Positions 29,855 to 40,634 of a stretch of 42,591 bases of DNA are shown one piece after another. The stretch's first letter is position 1. Each line of letters starts with the position of its first letter. Under the pieces are notes generated by a model. The model was not told the DNA's origin and ran no database searches. It saw only the letters and a list, made by a program, of their open reading frames with translations. The translations under genes were made by a program, and so were the position numbers. The DNA comes from JAKFDI01 sp044508835. GTDB lineage: Bacteria; Pseudomonadota; Gammaproteobacteria; Burkholderiales; Burkholderiaceae_C. Where the stretch lies: positions 1 to 42,591 of the forward strand of contig JBIQHD010000037.1 in NCBI GenBank assembly GCA_044508835.1. Reading direction: 5' to 3'.

Positions 29855-31708
29855 GTGATCCCACCCGCCTTCATCCACGACCTGCTCGCGCGCACCGACA
29901 TCGTCGAGATCGTCGGCCGCCACGTCCAGCTCAAGAAGGCCGGCATCAACCACAAGGGGCTGTGCCCCTTCCACGGCGAGAAGTCGCCGAGCTTCATCGT
30001 CAGCCCCTCGCGCCAGACCTACCACTGCTTCGGCTGCGGCGTGCACGGCAACGCGGTCGGCTTCCTGATGGAACACGCCGGGCTCGGCTTCGTCGAGGCG
30101 GTGCGCGACCTGGCGCAGCAGGCCGGCATGAAGGTGCCCGAGGACGACAGCTCCCCGCAGGACCGCGAGCGCGTGGCGGCGCTGCGGCAGCACCAGGCCA
30201 CGCTCAGCGACGTGCTCGCCAAGGCCGCCGACCACTACCGCCGGCAGCTCAAGGCCACGCCGCGCGCCGTGGCCTACCTGAAGAACCGCGGCCTCACCGG
30301 CGAGATCGCCGCGCGCTTCGGGCTCGGCTACGCCGCCGACAGCTGGCGCGGGCTCGCCAGCGTGTTCCCGCGCTACGACGACCCGCTGCTGGAAGAAGGC
30401 GGGCTGGTGATCTCGCACCCGGCCGACGAGTCGACGCAGGCCGAGGCCAAACGTTACGACAGGTTCCGCGACCGGGTGATGTTCCCCATCCGCTCGGTGC
30501 AGGGCGAGGTGATCGGCTTCGGCGGCCGCGTGCTCGACAAGGGCGAGCCCAAGTACCTGAACTCCCCCGAGACGCCGGTGTTCGTCAAGGGGCGCGAGCT
30601 CTACGGCCTGTACGAGGCGCGCACCGCCTTGCGCCAGCGCGGCTACGTGCTGGTCGTCGAGGGCTACATGGACGTGGTGGCGCTCGCGCAGCTCGGCTTT
30701 CCCAACGCGGTGGCTACGCTCGGCACCGCCTGCACGGCGGAGCACGTGCAGAAGCTCTTCCGCTTCACCGAATCGGTGGTGTTCAGCTTCGACGGCGACG
30801 CCGCCGGCCGCCGCGCCGCGGGGCGCGCGCTCGAGGCCGCGCTGCCGCATGCGAGCGACACGCGCTCGATCCGCTTCCTGTTCCTGCCGCCCGAGCACGA
30901 CCCCGACTCCTTCGTGCGCGAGCGCGGCGCCGAGGCCTTCGAGGCCTGCGTCGCGCAGGCCGTGCCGCTGTCGCGGCAGCTGCTCGACGCCGCGGCCATG
31001 GACTGCGACCTGGACGTGGCCGAGGGCCGCGCCCGCATGCTCGCCAACGCCCGGCCGCTGTGGGCAGCGCTGCCCGACGGCGCGCTGAAGCGCCAGATCG
31101 CGGCCGAGCTCGCCGACCTCGCCCGCCTGCGGGTCGACGACGTGCTCGCGACCTGGGGGCTCGGCGCGGCGCCGGGCCAGGCGGGCGCGCCGCGCCGCGC
31201 GGCGAAGCCCGGCATGGCGCTCGCCCCGCGGCGCGTCGCCCGCGGCGCCGCCAACCTGCTCGACCGCGCGCTGTGGCTGCTGGTGCAGCGCAGCGACCTG
31301 TGGGCCACGCTCGACGGCCCGTCGCACGACCTGCTGGCCGGCCAGGCGCCCCCCTACGACGCCTTCTTCGGCGCGCTCGAGCGCAGCGCGCTCGAACACG
31401 GCGCGCTCGCGCCGCAGGCCCTGCTCGGCGAGTTGCGGGCCGCCGCCGAGCGCGACGGCGGCACCGGCGACGCGGTGCTGCAGCGCATCGCCGAGTTCCT
31501 CGCGCCCGACGCTCAGGCCGACCTGGCCCGCGAGCTCGCCATCGTGCTCGAACGCCTGCAGCTCGAGGCGGTGGGCGAGGAGCTGAAGCTGCTGCTCGAA
31601 TCCGGCGACCTCTCCGCCGAGGACCAGCGCCGCTTCACCGCGCTGAACCAGGAGCGCTCGCGCCTGAAGGCCCGGGTGGCCGGCGTGGCCAATGCCGGCC
31701 CCGCATAG
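29855..31708 (+). CDS. dnaG: DNA primase
   Basis: 617 residues, in the normal range. The N-terminal CHC2 zinc domain has CPFH and YHCFGCGVHGN (about 37-65). The TOPRIM catalytic core includes YVLVVEGYMDVVAL (catalytic Glu, about 270) and FSFDGDAAGRRA (metal-binding Asp pair, about 312). The conserved RNA polymerase-like segment KYLNSPETPVF is also present. A variable Ala-rich linker leads to the C-terminal helicase-binding domain (about 470-617). It makes RNA primers at the replication fork with DnaB. The GTG start begins the conserved IPPAFIHDLLARTDIVEIV. No Shine-Dalgarno is visible. rpoD follows after a 353-base gap, the usual dnaG-rpoD order. Confidence 0.96.
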   Translation: MIPPAFIHDLLARTDIVEIVGRHVQLKKAGINHKGLCPFHGEKSPSFIVSPSRQTYHCFGCGVHGNAVGFLMEHAGLGFVEAVRDLAQQAGMKVPEDDSSPQDRERVAALRQHQATLSDVLAKAADHYRRQLKATPRAVAYLKNRGLTGEIAARFGLGYAADSWRGLASVFPRYDDPLLEEGGLVISHPADESTQAEAKRYDRFRDRVMFPIRSVQGEVIGFGGRVLDKGEPKYLNSPETPVFVKGRELYGLYEARTALRQRGYVLVVEGYMDVVALAQLGFPNAVATLGTACTAEHVQKLFRFTESVVFSFDGDAAGRRAAGRALEAALPHASDTRSIRFLFLPPEHDPDSFVRERGAEAFEACVAQAVPLSRQLLDAAAMDCDLDVAEGRARMLANARPLWAALPDGALKRQIAAELADLARLRVDDVLATWGLGAAPGQAGAPRRAAKPGMALAPRRVARGAANLLDRALWLLVQRSDLWATLDGPSHDLLAGQAPPYDAFFGALERSALEHGALAPQALLGELRAAAERDGGTGDAVLQRIAEFLAPDAQADLARELAIVLERLQLEAVGEELKLLLESGDLSAEDQRRFTALNQERSRLKARVAGVANAGPA

Positions 31709-32061
31709 CCGCCGCCCGCCGCCTTTTTGCAGCATTTACAGCGTGCGTGCACTTTTGACGGTATGGAACCCCTGCCCGGCCACGCCCCTCGCCGCCCGGC
31801 GGACGAAGCCGGCCGCGCCGCCGCCGCGGCGCCGCGCCGGCGCGGGCCCAGGCACGCCCGGTTGCAAGCGCGGCGGCGTCCGGTAGATTCACGCGCCGGG
31901 CCGCCTGCGGCCCGCCCGGCCCGTGCCCGGCCGTCGCGGGCCTGCCATGGTCTTTCCCTTGCAGAGTTCCCGAGGCACGCCATCTACCTCGCTCGCCCGC
32001 CGGCACCGGGTGTCATCCGCCGACGAATGACCGCGCAGCCCCACACCATTCGAGGAATCGC
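31709..32061 (+). promoter_or_regulatory. dnaG-rpoD intergenic region with candidate rpoD promoter
   Basis: No gene is seen in these 353 bases. TTGCAA (31862-31867) and TAGATT (31884-31889) with a 16-base spacer form a plausible sigma-70 promoter for rpoD, giving a leader of about 165 bases. The stretch between 31790 and 31860 is extremely GC-rich with no coding character. A GAGGAA-type ribosome-binding site lies close before the rpoD ATG. Confidence 0.45.
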
Positions 32062-34221
<2,160 letters not shown>

Positions 34222-34240
34222 CCGATGCCGGCGCCGCAGC

Positions 34241-34260
34241 GGCCCCGCCCCGGCGGGGCC
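34241..34260 (+). terminator. Candidate terminator hairpin after rpoD
   Basis: GGCCCCGC and GCGGGGCC arms form a very strong GC stem 20 bases after the rpoD stop. The downstream T tract is weak (GTGTCATTTG), so termination may be partial or rho-assisted. Confidence 0.45.
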
Positions 34261-34299
34261 GTGTCATTTGTCACGGGCCGGGCGATAAACTCGCCCCGG

Positions 34300-35253
34300 A
34301 TGACCCAGACCATCGAGCGCACCGTCCTCTTCGCCGACCTGCGCGGCAGCACGGCACTCTACGAGCGGCTCGGCAATGCCGAGGCGACCGCCGTGGTCAC
34401 GCAAAGCGTGGCGCTGCTGGCGCGGGTGGTCGTGAGCTGCGACGGCGCGGTCGTCAAGACGCTGGGCGACGGCCTGATGGCGATGTTCGAGCACGCCGCG
34501 TCCGCGGTCGAGGCCGCCGACGAAATGCACGATTCGCTCGAGCGCATCGGCGGCCCCGCCGATTCCGACTGCTCGAACCCGCCGTGGCCGGCGCTCAAGC
34601 TCCAGGTGGGCCTCGCCCAGGGCGAGGTGGTCGAGATGGCCGGCGACTATTTCGGCGACGCCGTCAACGTGGCCGCCCGCCTGCTCGACCATGCGGGCGA
34701 CAACGAGACGCTCGCCACGGCCGCCGTCGTGCAGGGCCTGAGCGATCTCGACCAGACGCGCTTTCGCAGCCTCGACCTGCTGCCGCTGCGCGGGCGGGTC
34801 GAGCCGGTGCACGTGCACCTGCTCGAGGCGCACCGATACAACGACATGGCCGCGACGGCCTACGGCGACAACCTGCGCGCGCCCGAGCCCGAGGGCATCC
34901 GGCTCGTGTGGCTCGACCTCAACCGCATCTACTCGCCGCAGAGCCTGCCCGTCGTGCTCGGCCGCAGCCCGCAGACGACCTACTGCATCGACGATTCGCG
35001 CGTGTCGCGCTCGCATGCGCGCATCGACTGGACCGGCGGCACCTTCCAGCTCATCGACCTCAGCTACAACGGCACCTACGTGCGCTTCACCGGCGACACC
35101 GAGGTGGTGAGCCTGCGGCGCGGCGCCTGCACGCTGCACGGCAGCGGCGTCATCGGCCTCGGCTCGCCGCCCGACGACGCCACCGCCCCGAGCGTGCGCT
35201 TCGAGGTGCTGCGCTTCGCCGACACGCAGCCGCAGCGGCCGTTCGGCGCCTGA
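34300..35253 (+). CDS. Class III adenylate cyclase fused to a C-terminal FHA domain
   Basis: 317 residues. The cyclase homology domain (about 5-175) has both metal-binding aspartates (Asp13 in FADLRGS and Asp57 in KTLGDGLM). It also has the substrate-specifying Lys53 and Asp120 (YFGDAVN) and the transition-state Asn123 and Arg127 (NVAAR). This set predicts an active enzyme with ATP preference. The FHA domain (about 215-310) keeps GRSP, SRVSRSHARI and YNGTY, the phosphothreonine-binding loops. There is no membrane segment. Output may be cAMP, gated by binding of a phosphorylated partner; this is an inference. The ATG at 34300 was chosen because the catalytic domain begins at once. A GATAAACT stretch at 34284-34291 may be the -10, implying a very short leader. 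Confidence 0.9.
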   Translation: MTQTIERTVLFADLRGSTALYERLGNAEATAVVTQSVALLARVVVSCDGAVVKTLGDGLMAMFEHAASAVEAADEMHDSLERIGGPADSDCSNPPWPALKLQVGLAQGEVVEMAGDYFGDAVNVAARLLDHAGDNETLATAAVVQGLSDLDQTRFRSLDLLPLRGRVEPVHVHLLEAHRYNDMAATAYGDNLRAPEPEGIRLVWLDLNRIYSPQSLPVVLGRSPQTTYCIDDSRVSRSHARIDWTGGTFQLIDLSYNGTYVRFTGDTEVVSLRRGACTLHGSGVIGLGSPPDDATAPSVRFEVLRFADTQPQRPFGA

Positions 35254-35415
35254 GCGGCCGGACGGCCGCCTTCCCCGTCGGCGGCGGGGGCCGGGCGCCC
35301 CCGCGGAACCCGCCCGGTTCATGACACATTCCTGGGTTCCCGGCGCCATGGCGGCCTCCCGCCGCCGCACGCACGGCCGTTCACCGTACAGTCGCTGCTT
35401 CGTCAGCCTCACCGC

Positions 35416-38400
35416 ATGAACGTGCCCGCATCCCAGGACGAATCAGCGCGAATTCGCCTGCTGCGAGAACTGCGCATCCTCGACACGCCCGAGGAGCCCG
35501 CGTTCGACGCCCTGGCGCGGCTGGCCGCCCGCCAGACCGGCTGCGCGGTCGGCGCGCTGAGCTTCGTCGACGATCGGCGCCAGTGGTTCAAGGCCCGCAC
35601 CGGCACGCCGGTGCGCGAGACGCCGGCCGGCAGCGCCTTCTGTACCCGCGCCCTCGGCAGCGGCGACGTGACCGTGATCCACGACGCGGCGGCCGACGCC
35701 TCGTTCGCCGGCAACCCGCTGCTCGACGGCCCGGCGCCGCTGCGCTTCTATGCCGCGGCGCCGGTCAGCGTGGAGGGCATCCGCATCGGCACCGTGTGCT
35801 GCCTGGACCCGGTGCCGCGGCGCCTCGACCCCTCCGCGCTCGCGCAGCTGCAGGACCTCGCCGCGCTCGCCGGCGAGCTGCTGCAGGCGCGACTGCGCGA
35901 CCAGCGTTCGCGCCTGCGGGAGGCGCGCGTGCGCACCGCCAGCCAGGCCGCGAGCGACCGGCTGTGGGAAACCGATGCCGCCGGGCGGCTCACCTGGCTG
36001 TCGGACGACCTGAGCCGGCCCGACAGCCCGTCGCCGCCACTGCAGGCGGGCACGCACTGGCTGCGGCCCTTCGAAGACCTGTCGCACCTGCATGCCGGCG
36101 AATGGCAGCGCGTGCACCAGGCGATGCAGCGGCGCGAGCCCTTCACCGCGGTGCTGACGGCCTACCGCTCGGGCGAGGCGGTGATGACGGTGTCGAGCAA
36201 CGGCCGGCCGGTATTCGACTCCCGCGGCACCTTCATGGGCTACCGCGGCGCGAGCCGCGACGTGACGGCGGCCCAGAACGCCAAGCATGCCGTCGACCGG
36301 GCGCTGGCCCGGCACGAGGCGGAGCTCCTCGAGTCCCGCGGACAGCTCGCCGCGGCGCTGAACGCCCTGCCCGACCTGTGGTTCGTCTACGACGAGAACG
36401 CGCGCTATCTCGACAGCAACACGCCCCAGCACCCGCTGCTCACGCGCCCCTTCTCCGAGCTGAAGGGCCGGCAGGTGCGCGAGATCCTGCCGGGCGAGCT
36501 GGGCCTGGCGCGCGAACGCCTCATCCAGGAGGCCCTGCGCACCGGCTCGATGACGCGCCACGAGTACGAGGCGTCGTTCAGCGGCGGCCCGCTGCGGGTG
36601 CTGGAAGCGCGCATGACGCCCATGCCCGGGCGGCGCGTCATGGCGCTGGTGCGCGACCTGACCGAGCTGCGCTCGCTCGAGCGGGACGTGCGGCTGATGC
36701 AGCGCGTGCTCGAGGCGGAGGCCGCCATGCCCTTCGTCGTGGTGGACGCGCTGGCGCCGGACTACCCGGTGGTGTTCGCCAACCGCGCCTTCGAGCGCCT
36801 CACCGGCTACAGCCGCGCCGAGGTGTTGGGCCAGAACTGCCGCTTCCTGCAGGGCACCATGCGCAACCAGCCGGCGCGCGCCACGCTGCGCCATGCGCTC
36901 GCGCACCGGCAGCCGTGCAACGTGCTGCTCGAGAACCAGCGCAAGGACGGCAGCTTCTTCACCAACAAGCTGCACATCGCGCCGGTGCTCGACCCCAGCG
37001 GGCGGCTCATCCAGTACGTCGGCGTGCTCAACGACGTGACGGCCGAGGCCAAGGCGGCCGACAAGCTGCGCGTCAGCGAGGAGATGTACCGCGCGGTCGC
37101 CTCCACCATCAGCGAGGGCCTGCTGGTGGTCATGCCCGACCGCATGATCGTCGCCGCCAACCCGGCCGGCTGCCAGATCCTCGGCGCCGACTACGCCGAG
37201 CTGCTGGGCGCCGAAGGGGCGTGGCCCTTCTCGTTCTGCGACGTCGACGGCCAGCCCTTCGCGCCCGAGGACGACCCCATCGGCCAGGTGCTGGCCACCG
37301 GCCGCCCGATGCAGGGCCGGCTCTTCATCCTGCGCCGGCGCGACGGCAGCCACCGCTGGCTCGACCTGAGCTGCCACCCGCTGCGCGTGCCCACCGGCAG
37401 CAACGGCCTGCCGGTGCTCGCCGCCTTCCGCGACGTGACGGCGCAGCACTTCGCCGAGCAGCAGCTCGCGCTGTCGGAGCAGCGCTGGAAGTTCGCGCTC
37501 GAAGGCGGCAGCCAGGGCGTGTGGGACTGGAACGCCGGCGACGACGGCATCTACGTGAGCGAATCGGCCAAGGCGCTGTTCGGCATCGCCTCGGACGACC
37601 CCGACCAGTACATGAACGACTGGATGGCGCGCATCCACCCCGACGACGTCGGGCGCGCCAAGGACGAGCTGCGCGCGCACCTGCGCGGCGACACGCCGAT
37701 CTACTCGGTGGAGTGCCGCACCCGCCACAACCGCGGGCACTACGTGATGGTGCTGCACCGCGGCAAGGTGGTGCGCCGCGACGAGCAGGGCCGCGCGGTG
37801 CGCATGGTGGGCACCGTGATGGACGTGACCGCGCAGCGCGCCGCGGAGGTGGCGCTGCGCGACAAGCAGGCCGTCGAGCTGGCGAGCGAGGCCAAGACCG
37901 AGTTCCTCTCGCGCATGAGCCACGAGATGCGCACGCCGCTGAACGCCGTCATCGGCTTCTCGCAGCTGCTGCTGGGCCGCCCCGGCGAGGCCGACACGCA
38001 GCAGGTGCGCGAGTACGCCGACCACGTGCTGCGCGCCGGCCAGCACCTGCTGGCGCTCATCAACGACGTGCTCGACCTGCAGCGCGTGGAGGAAGGCCGC
38101 CTCATGCTGCAGCCCGACGACGTGTCGCTCGACCTCCTGGCCCGGCGCGTCATCGACCTGCTCTCGCCGGCGGCCGAGCAGCGCAGCGTGGCCTTCGAGA
38201 ACCACCTGCCGCAGGGGCTCACGGTGCGCGCCGACGAACGCCACCTGCGGCAGGTGCTGCTCAACCTGGCGTCGAACGCGGTGAAGTACAACCGGCCGAC
38301 CGGCCGCGTGCGCTGGAGCGCCGAGCTGCTGCCCGCCCAGGCGCGGGTGCGGCTGACCATCGAGGACGACGGCGCCGGCCTCTCGGCCTCGCAGATCGAG

Positions 38401-39027
38401 CGCCTGTTCCAGCCCTTCGACCGGCTCGGGCGCGAGACGTCCAGCATCGAGGGCACGGGGCTGGGCCTCATCATCGCGCGCAGCCTCACCGTCGCCATGG
38501 GCGGCAGCCTCGAGCTGCGCAGCGAAAAGGGCGTGGGCACGCGCGCGATCCTCGAGCTGCCGCTGGGCGAAGGCGAGGCCCAGGCCACCGCCGCGCTGCC
38601 GCTGGACATGGGCGTGGCGGCCGGCGGCGGCGCCGACGGGCCGGCCGCCGCGCTGCGCATGCTCTACGTCGAGGACAACCGCATCAACGCCATCCTCTTC
38701 GAGCAGGCGCTGCAGCTGCGGCACGGCATCGAGCTGCGCCTGGCCGAGGACGCCGACGAGGCCGTGGAGATCGTGCGCGCCTGGCGGCCCGACGTGCTGG
38801 TGCTCGACGCGCACCTGCCCGGCATGAACGGCTTCGAGCTGCTGCGCACGCTGCGCGCCCTGCCCGGCATGGAGAACGTGCCGGCGTTCATGTGCTCGGC
38901 CGACGCCATGCCCGCCGACTTCGAGCGCGCCACGGCCGCCGGTTTCGCGGGCTACTGGCCGAAGCCGATCGACATCGCCGGCATCCTGCGCGACCTCGAC
39001 GGCCTGCGCCAGCGCGCGCTGAACTGA
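35416..39027 (+). CDS. Soluble hybrid histidine kinase: GAF, four PAS and one LOV domain, HisKA, HATPase, receiver
   Basis: 1203 residues with no transmembrane helix. Domains: GAF (about 15-160), PAS (178-290), PAS (313-420), LOV (430-545), PAS (555-680), PAS (690-815), HisKA (825-895) with phospho-acceptor His836 in RMSHEMRTPLNAVIGF, HATPase (935-1050: NLASNAVKYN; DDGAGL; GTGLGLIIARSL), and receiver (1075-1195) with Asp1131 in VLVLDAHLPGMNG. The LOV domain has GQNCRFLQG with photoactive Cys475. Arg476, Gln479, Arg492, Asn507 and Asn517 align at the same spacing as in plant LOV2. Leu538 replaces the conserved glutamine. Blue-light sensing with a flavin is likely. Autophosphorylation and transfer to the attached receiver are expected. 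There is no separate response regulator next door. No good Shine-Dalgarno precedes the ATG. Confidence 0.93.
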   Translation: MNVPASQDESARIRLLRELRILDTPEEPAFDALARLAARQTGCAVGALSFVDDRRQWFKARTGTPVRETPAGSAFCTRALGSGDVTVIHDAAADASFAGNPLLDGPAPLRFYAAAPVSVEGIRIGTVCCLDPVPRRLDPSALAQLQDLAALAGELLQARLRDQRSRLREARVRTASQAASDRLWETDAAGRLTWLSDDLSRPDSPSPPLQAGTHWLRPFEDLSHLHAGEWQRVHQAMQRREPFTAVLTAYRSGEAVMTVSSNGRPVFDSRGTFMGYRGASRDVTAAQNAKHAVDRALARHEAELLESRGQLAAALNALPDLWFVYDENARYLDSNTPQHPLLTRPFSELKGRQVREILPGELGLARERLIQEALRTGSMTRHEYEASFSGGPLRVLEARMTPMPGRRVMALVRDLTELRSLERDVRLMQRVLEAEAAMPFVVVDALAPDYPVVFANRAFERLTGYSRAEVLGQNCRFLQGTMRNQPARATLRHALAHRQPCNVLLENQRKDGSFFTNKLHIAPVLDPSGRLIQYVGVLNDVTAEAKAADKLRVSEEMYRAVASTISEGLLVVMPDRMIVAANPAGCQILGADYAELLGAEGAWPFSFCDVDGQPFAPEDDPIGQVLATGRPMQGRLFILRRRDGSHRWLDLSCHPLRVPTGSNGLPVLAAFRDVTAQHFAEQQLALSEQRWKFALEGGSQGVWDWNAGDDGIYVSESAKALFGIASDDPDQYMNDWMARIHPDDVGRAKDELRAHLRGDTPIYSVECRTRHNRGHYVMVLHRGKVVRRDEQGRAVRMVGTVMDVTAQRAAEVALRDKQAVELASEAKTEFLSRMSHEMRTPLNAVIGFSQLLLGRPGEADTQQVREYADHVLRAGQHLLALINDVLDLQRVEEGRLMLQPDDVSLDLLARRVIDLLSPAAEQRSVAFENHLPQGLTVRADERHLRQVLLNLASNAVKYNRPTGRVRWSAELLPAQARVRLTIEDDGAGLSASQIERLFQPFDRLGRETSSIEGTGLGLIIARSLTVAMGGSLELRSEKGVGTRAILELPLGEGEAQATAALPLDMGVAAGGGADGPAAALRMLYVEDNRINAILFEQALQLRHGIELRLAEDADEAVEIVRAWRPDVLVLDAHLPGMNGFELLRTLRALPGMENVPAFMCSADAMPADFERATAAGFAGYWPKPIDIAGILRDLDGLRQRALN

Positions 39028-39063
39028 GAAGCCGAACGCCCGGGCCGGCCCTGCCGGCTCCGG

Positions 39064-39069
39064 GATAAT
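39064..39069 (+). promoter_or_regulatory. Candidate -10 element upstream of hemH
   Basis: GATAAT lies 11 bases before the hemH ATG. No -35 match is evident. If used, the leader would be only about five bases. Confidence 0.3.
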
Positions 39070-39080
39070 CGCGCTCCCCC

Positions 39081-40160
39081 ATGCGATTCACGCCCGAGCC
39101 TTCCCCCGCCCCCGGCCAGCCGGCGTCCGCGCGCACGGCGGTCCTGCTCGTCAACCTCGGCACGCCCGAGGCGCCCACGGCGCCGGCGGTGCGCCGCTAC
39201 CTCGCCGAGTTCCTGAGCGACCCGCGCGTGGTCGAGATCCCGCGCGCCGCCTGGCTGCCCATCCTGCACGGCATCGTGCTGCGCACGCGGCCGGCGAAAT
39301 CGGCGCGCAAGTACGCGAGCATCTGGATGCCCGAGGGCTCGCCGCTGATGGTGTGGACGCAGCGGCAGGCCGAGCGGCTGGCGGCCTCGCTCGCCGAGGC
39401 CGGCCGACCGGTGGCCGTGCGCTTCGCCATGCGCTACGGCGCGCCGTCGGTGGCCGGCGTGCTCGGCGAGCTGAAGGCGGCGGGCGCCGAGCGCATCCTC
39501 GTGCTGCCGCTGTACCCGCAGTATTCCGGCACGACGACGGCCAGCGTGGCCGACGCGGTGGGCGACTGGTCGCGCCGCACGCGCAGCCTGCCGGCGCTGC
39601 GCTTCGTCAACCGCTTCCACGACGACGCGGGCTATATCGACGCCCTCGCCCGCCGCGTCGAGGCGCACTGGGCGGAGAACGGCCGCGCCGAGCGGCTGGT
39701 GCTCAGCTTCCACGGCACGCCGCGGCGCACGCAGGCGCTCGGCGACCCGTACCACGGCGAATGCCTCGCGACCGCGCGGCTGCTGGGCGAGCGCCTGGGC
39801 CTCGCGCCGGACGAGCTCGTCGTCACCTTCCAGAGCCGCTTCGGCAAGGCCGAATGGCTGCAGCCCTACACCGAGCCCACGCTCGTGGCGCTGGCCCGGC
39901 AGGGCGTGAGGCGCGTGGACGTGATGTGCCCCGGCTTCACCGCGGACTGCCTGGAGACGCTGGAGGAGATCGCGATGGAGGTGCGCAGCGCCTTCCTCGC
40001 CGCCGGCGGCGGGGAGTTCCGCTACATCCCCTGCCTGAACGACCACCCGGCGTGGATCGAGGCGCTGGCGCAACTGGCGCTGCGGCACCTCCAGGGCTGG
40101 CCCCTGCCGCACGGCGCCGCCGCCGCGGAGCCGGCCCGCCCGCCGGCGGCCGCGTCCTGA
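39081..40160 (+). CDS. hemH: Ferrochelatase
   Basis: 359 residues. The fold begins TAVLLVNLGTPEAP, followed by RRYLAEFLSDPRVVEIPR. PLYPQYSGTTTASV forms part of the porphyrin-binding cleft. The catalytic His211 lies in LVLSFHGTPRRT and the conserved Glu292 in CPGFTADCLETLEEI. The enzyme inserts Fe2+ into protoporphyrin IX as the last step of heme synthesis, at the inner face of the membrane. The C-terminus ends in a Pro/Ala-rich tail. hslR starts eight bases after the stop. In Burkholderiales hemH commonly precedes hslR and the grpE-dnaK genes, as here. Confidence 0.95.
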   Translation: MRFTPEPSPAPGQPASARTAVLLVNLGTPEAPTAPAVRRYLAEFLSDPRVVEIPRAAWLPILHGIVLRTRPAKSARKYASIWMPEGSPLMVWTQRQAERLAASLAEAGRPVAVRFAMRYGAPSVAGVLGELKAAGAERILVLPLYPQYSGTTTASVADAVGDWSRRTRSLPALRFVNRFHDDAGYIDALARRVEAHWAENGRAERLVLSFHGTPRRTQALGDPYHGECLATARLLGERLGLAPDELVVTFQSRFGKAEWLQPYTEPTLVALARQGVRRVDVMCPGFTADCLETLEEIAMEVRSAFLAAGGGEFRYIPCLNDHPAWIEALAQLALRHLQGWPLPHGAAAAEPARPPAAAS

Positions 40161-40168
40161 CGCAGACG

Positions 40169-40561
40169 ATGCGGCTCGACAAGTGGCTCTGGGCGGCGCG
40201 CTTCTTCAAGACGCGCAGCCTCGCCGCGGCCGAGATCGGCAAGGGGCGCGTGAGCGTCAACGGCGTCGAGGCCAAGCCCGCGCGCGAGCTGCGCCCCGGC
40301 GACCGCGTCGAGATCCGCCAGCCCGGCCTGGCCCGCAGCTTCCTCGTCCAGGCCCTGAGCGACGTGCGCGGCCCGGCACCGGCGGCGCGCCTGCTCTACG
40401 AGGAAACGTCCGAGAGCGTGGCCGCGCGCGAGCGGCACGCCGAGCAGCGCCGCCTCGGCACCGAGCCGGCGCAGGCGCAGGAACACGGCCGGCCCACCAA
40501 GCGCGACCGCCGCCAGCTCGCCGACTGGAACCGCTGGAGCGCCAGCGCCGATCCGGACTGA
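40169..40561 (+). CDS. hslR: S4-domain ribosome-associated heat shock protein HslR (Hsp15)
   Basis: 130 residues. The S4 RNA-binding domain opens MRLDKWLWAARFFKTRSLAA and continues with GKGRVSVNGVEAKPARELRP. A basic, Gln/Arg-rich tail follows, ending KRDRRQLADWNRWS, as in Hsp15. The protein binds free 50S subunits carrying a nascent chain and helps recycle them after heat stress. Its start lies eight bases after the hemH stop with no clear ribosome-binding site, so coupling is likely. It precedes a sigma-32-type promoter and grpE. Confidence 0.92.
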   Translation: MRLDKWLWAARFFKTRSLAAAEIGKGRVSVNGVEAKPARELRPGDRVEIRQPGLARSFLVQALSDVRGPAPAARLLYEETSESVAARERHAEQRRLGTEPAQAQEHGRPTKRDRRQLADWNRWSASADPD

Positions 40562-40577
40562 ACGGCCCCGCCGGGGC

Positions 40578-40605
40578 CTTGAAGCACCGCGCGACGGCCC
40601 CACAT
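40578..40605 (+). promoter_or_regulatory. Sigma-32 (heat-shock) promoter of grpE
   Basis: CTTGAAG (40578-40584) and CCCCACAT (40598-40605) with a 13-base spacer closely match the RpoH consensus CTTGAAA/CCCCATNT. It lies 30 bases before the grpE ATG. A GC palindrome (GGCCCCG/CGGGGCC, 40563-40577) just upstream may end hslR transcription. Confidence 0.75.
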
Positions 40606-40634
40606 GGGCCGTTGGAATCAGAGCCAACCCCGCA

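Noticed and set aside
26642..31735. Very long minus-strand open frame opposite hns, the GGDEF-EAL gene and dnaG
   Set aside because: It spans three real genes and their gaps, has low-complexity Arg/His/Gly/Gln composition, and no start signal. It is a GC-driven artefact.
34241..34300. Sigma-70 -35/-10 pair for the cyclase gene (TTGTCA and GATAAA)
   Set aside because: The two hexamers are only about 10-12 bases apart, too close for a normal promoter, so only the -10-like sequence is mentioned.
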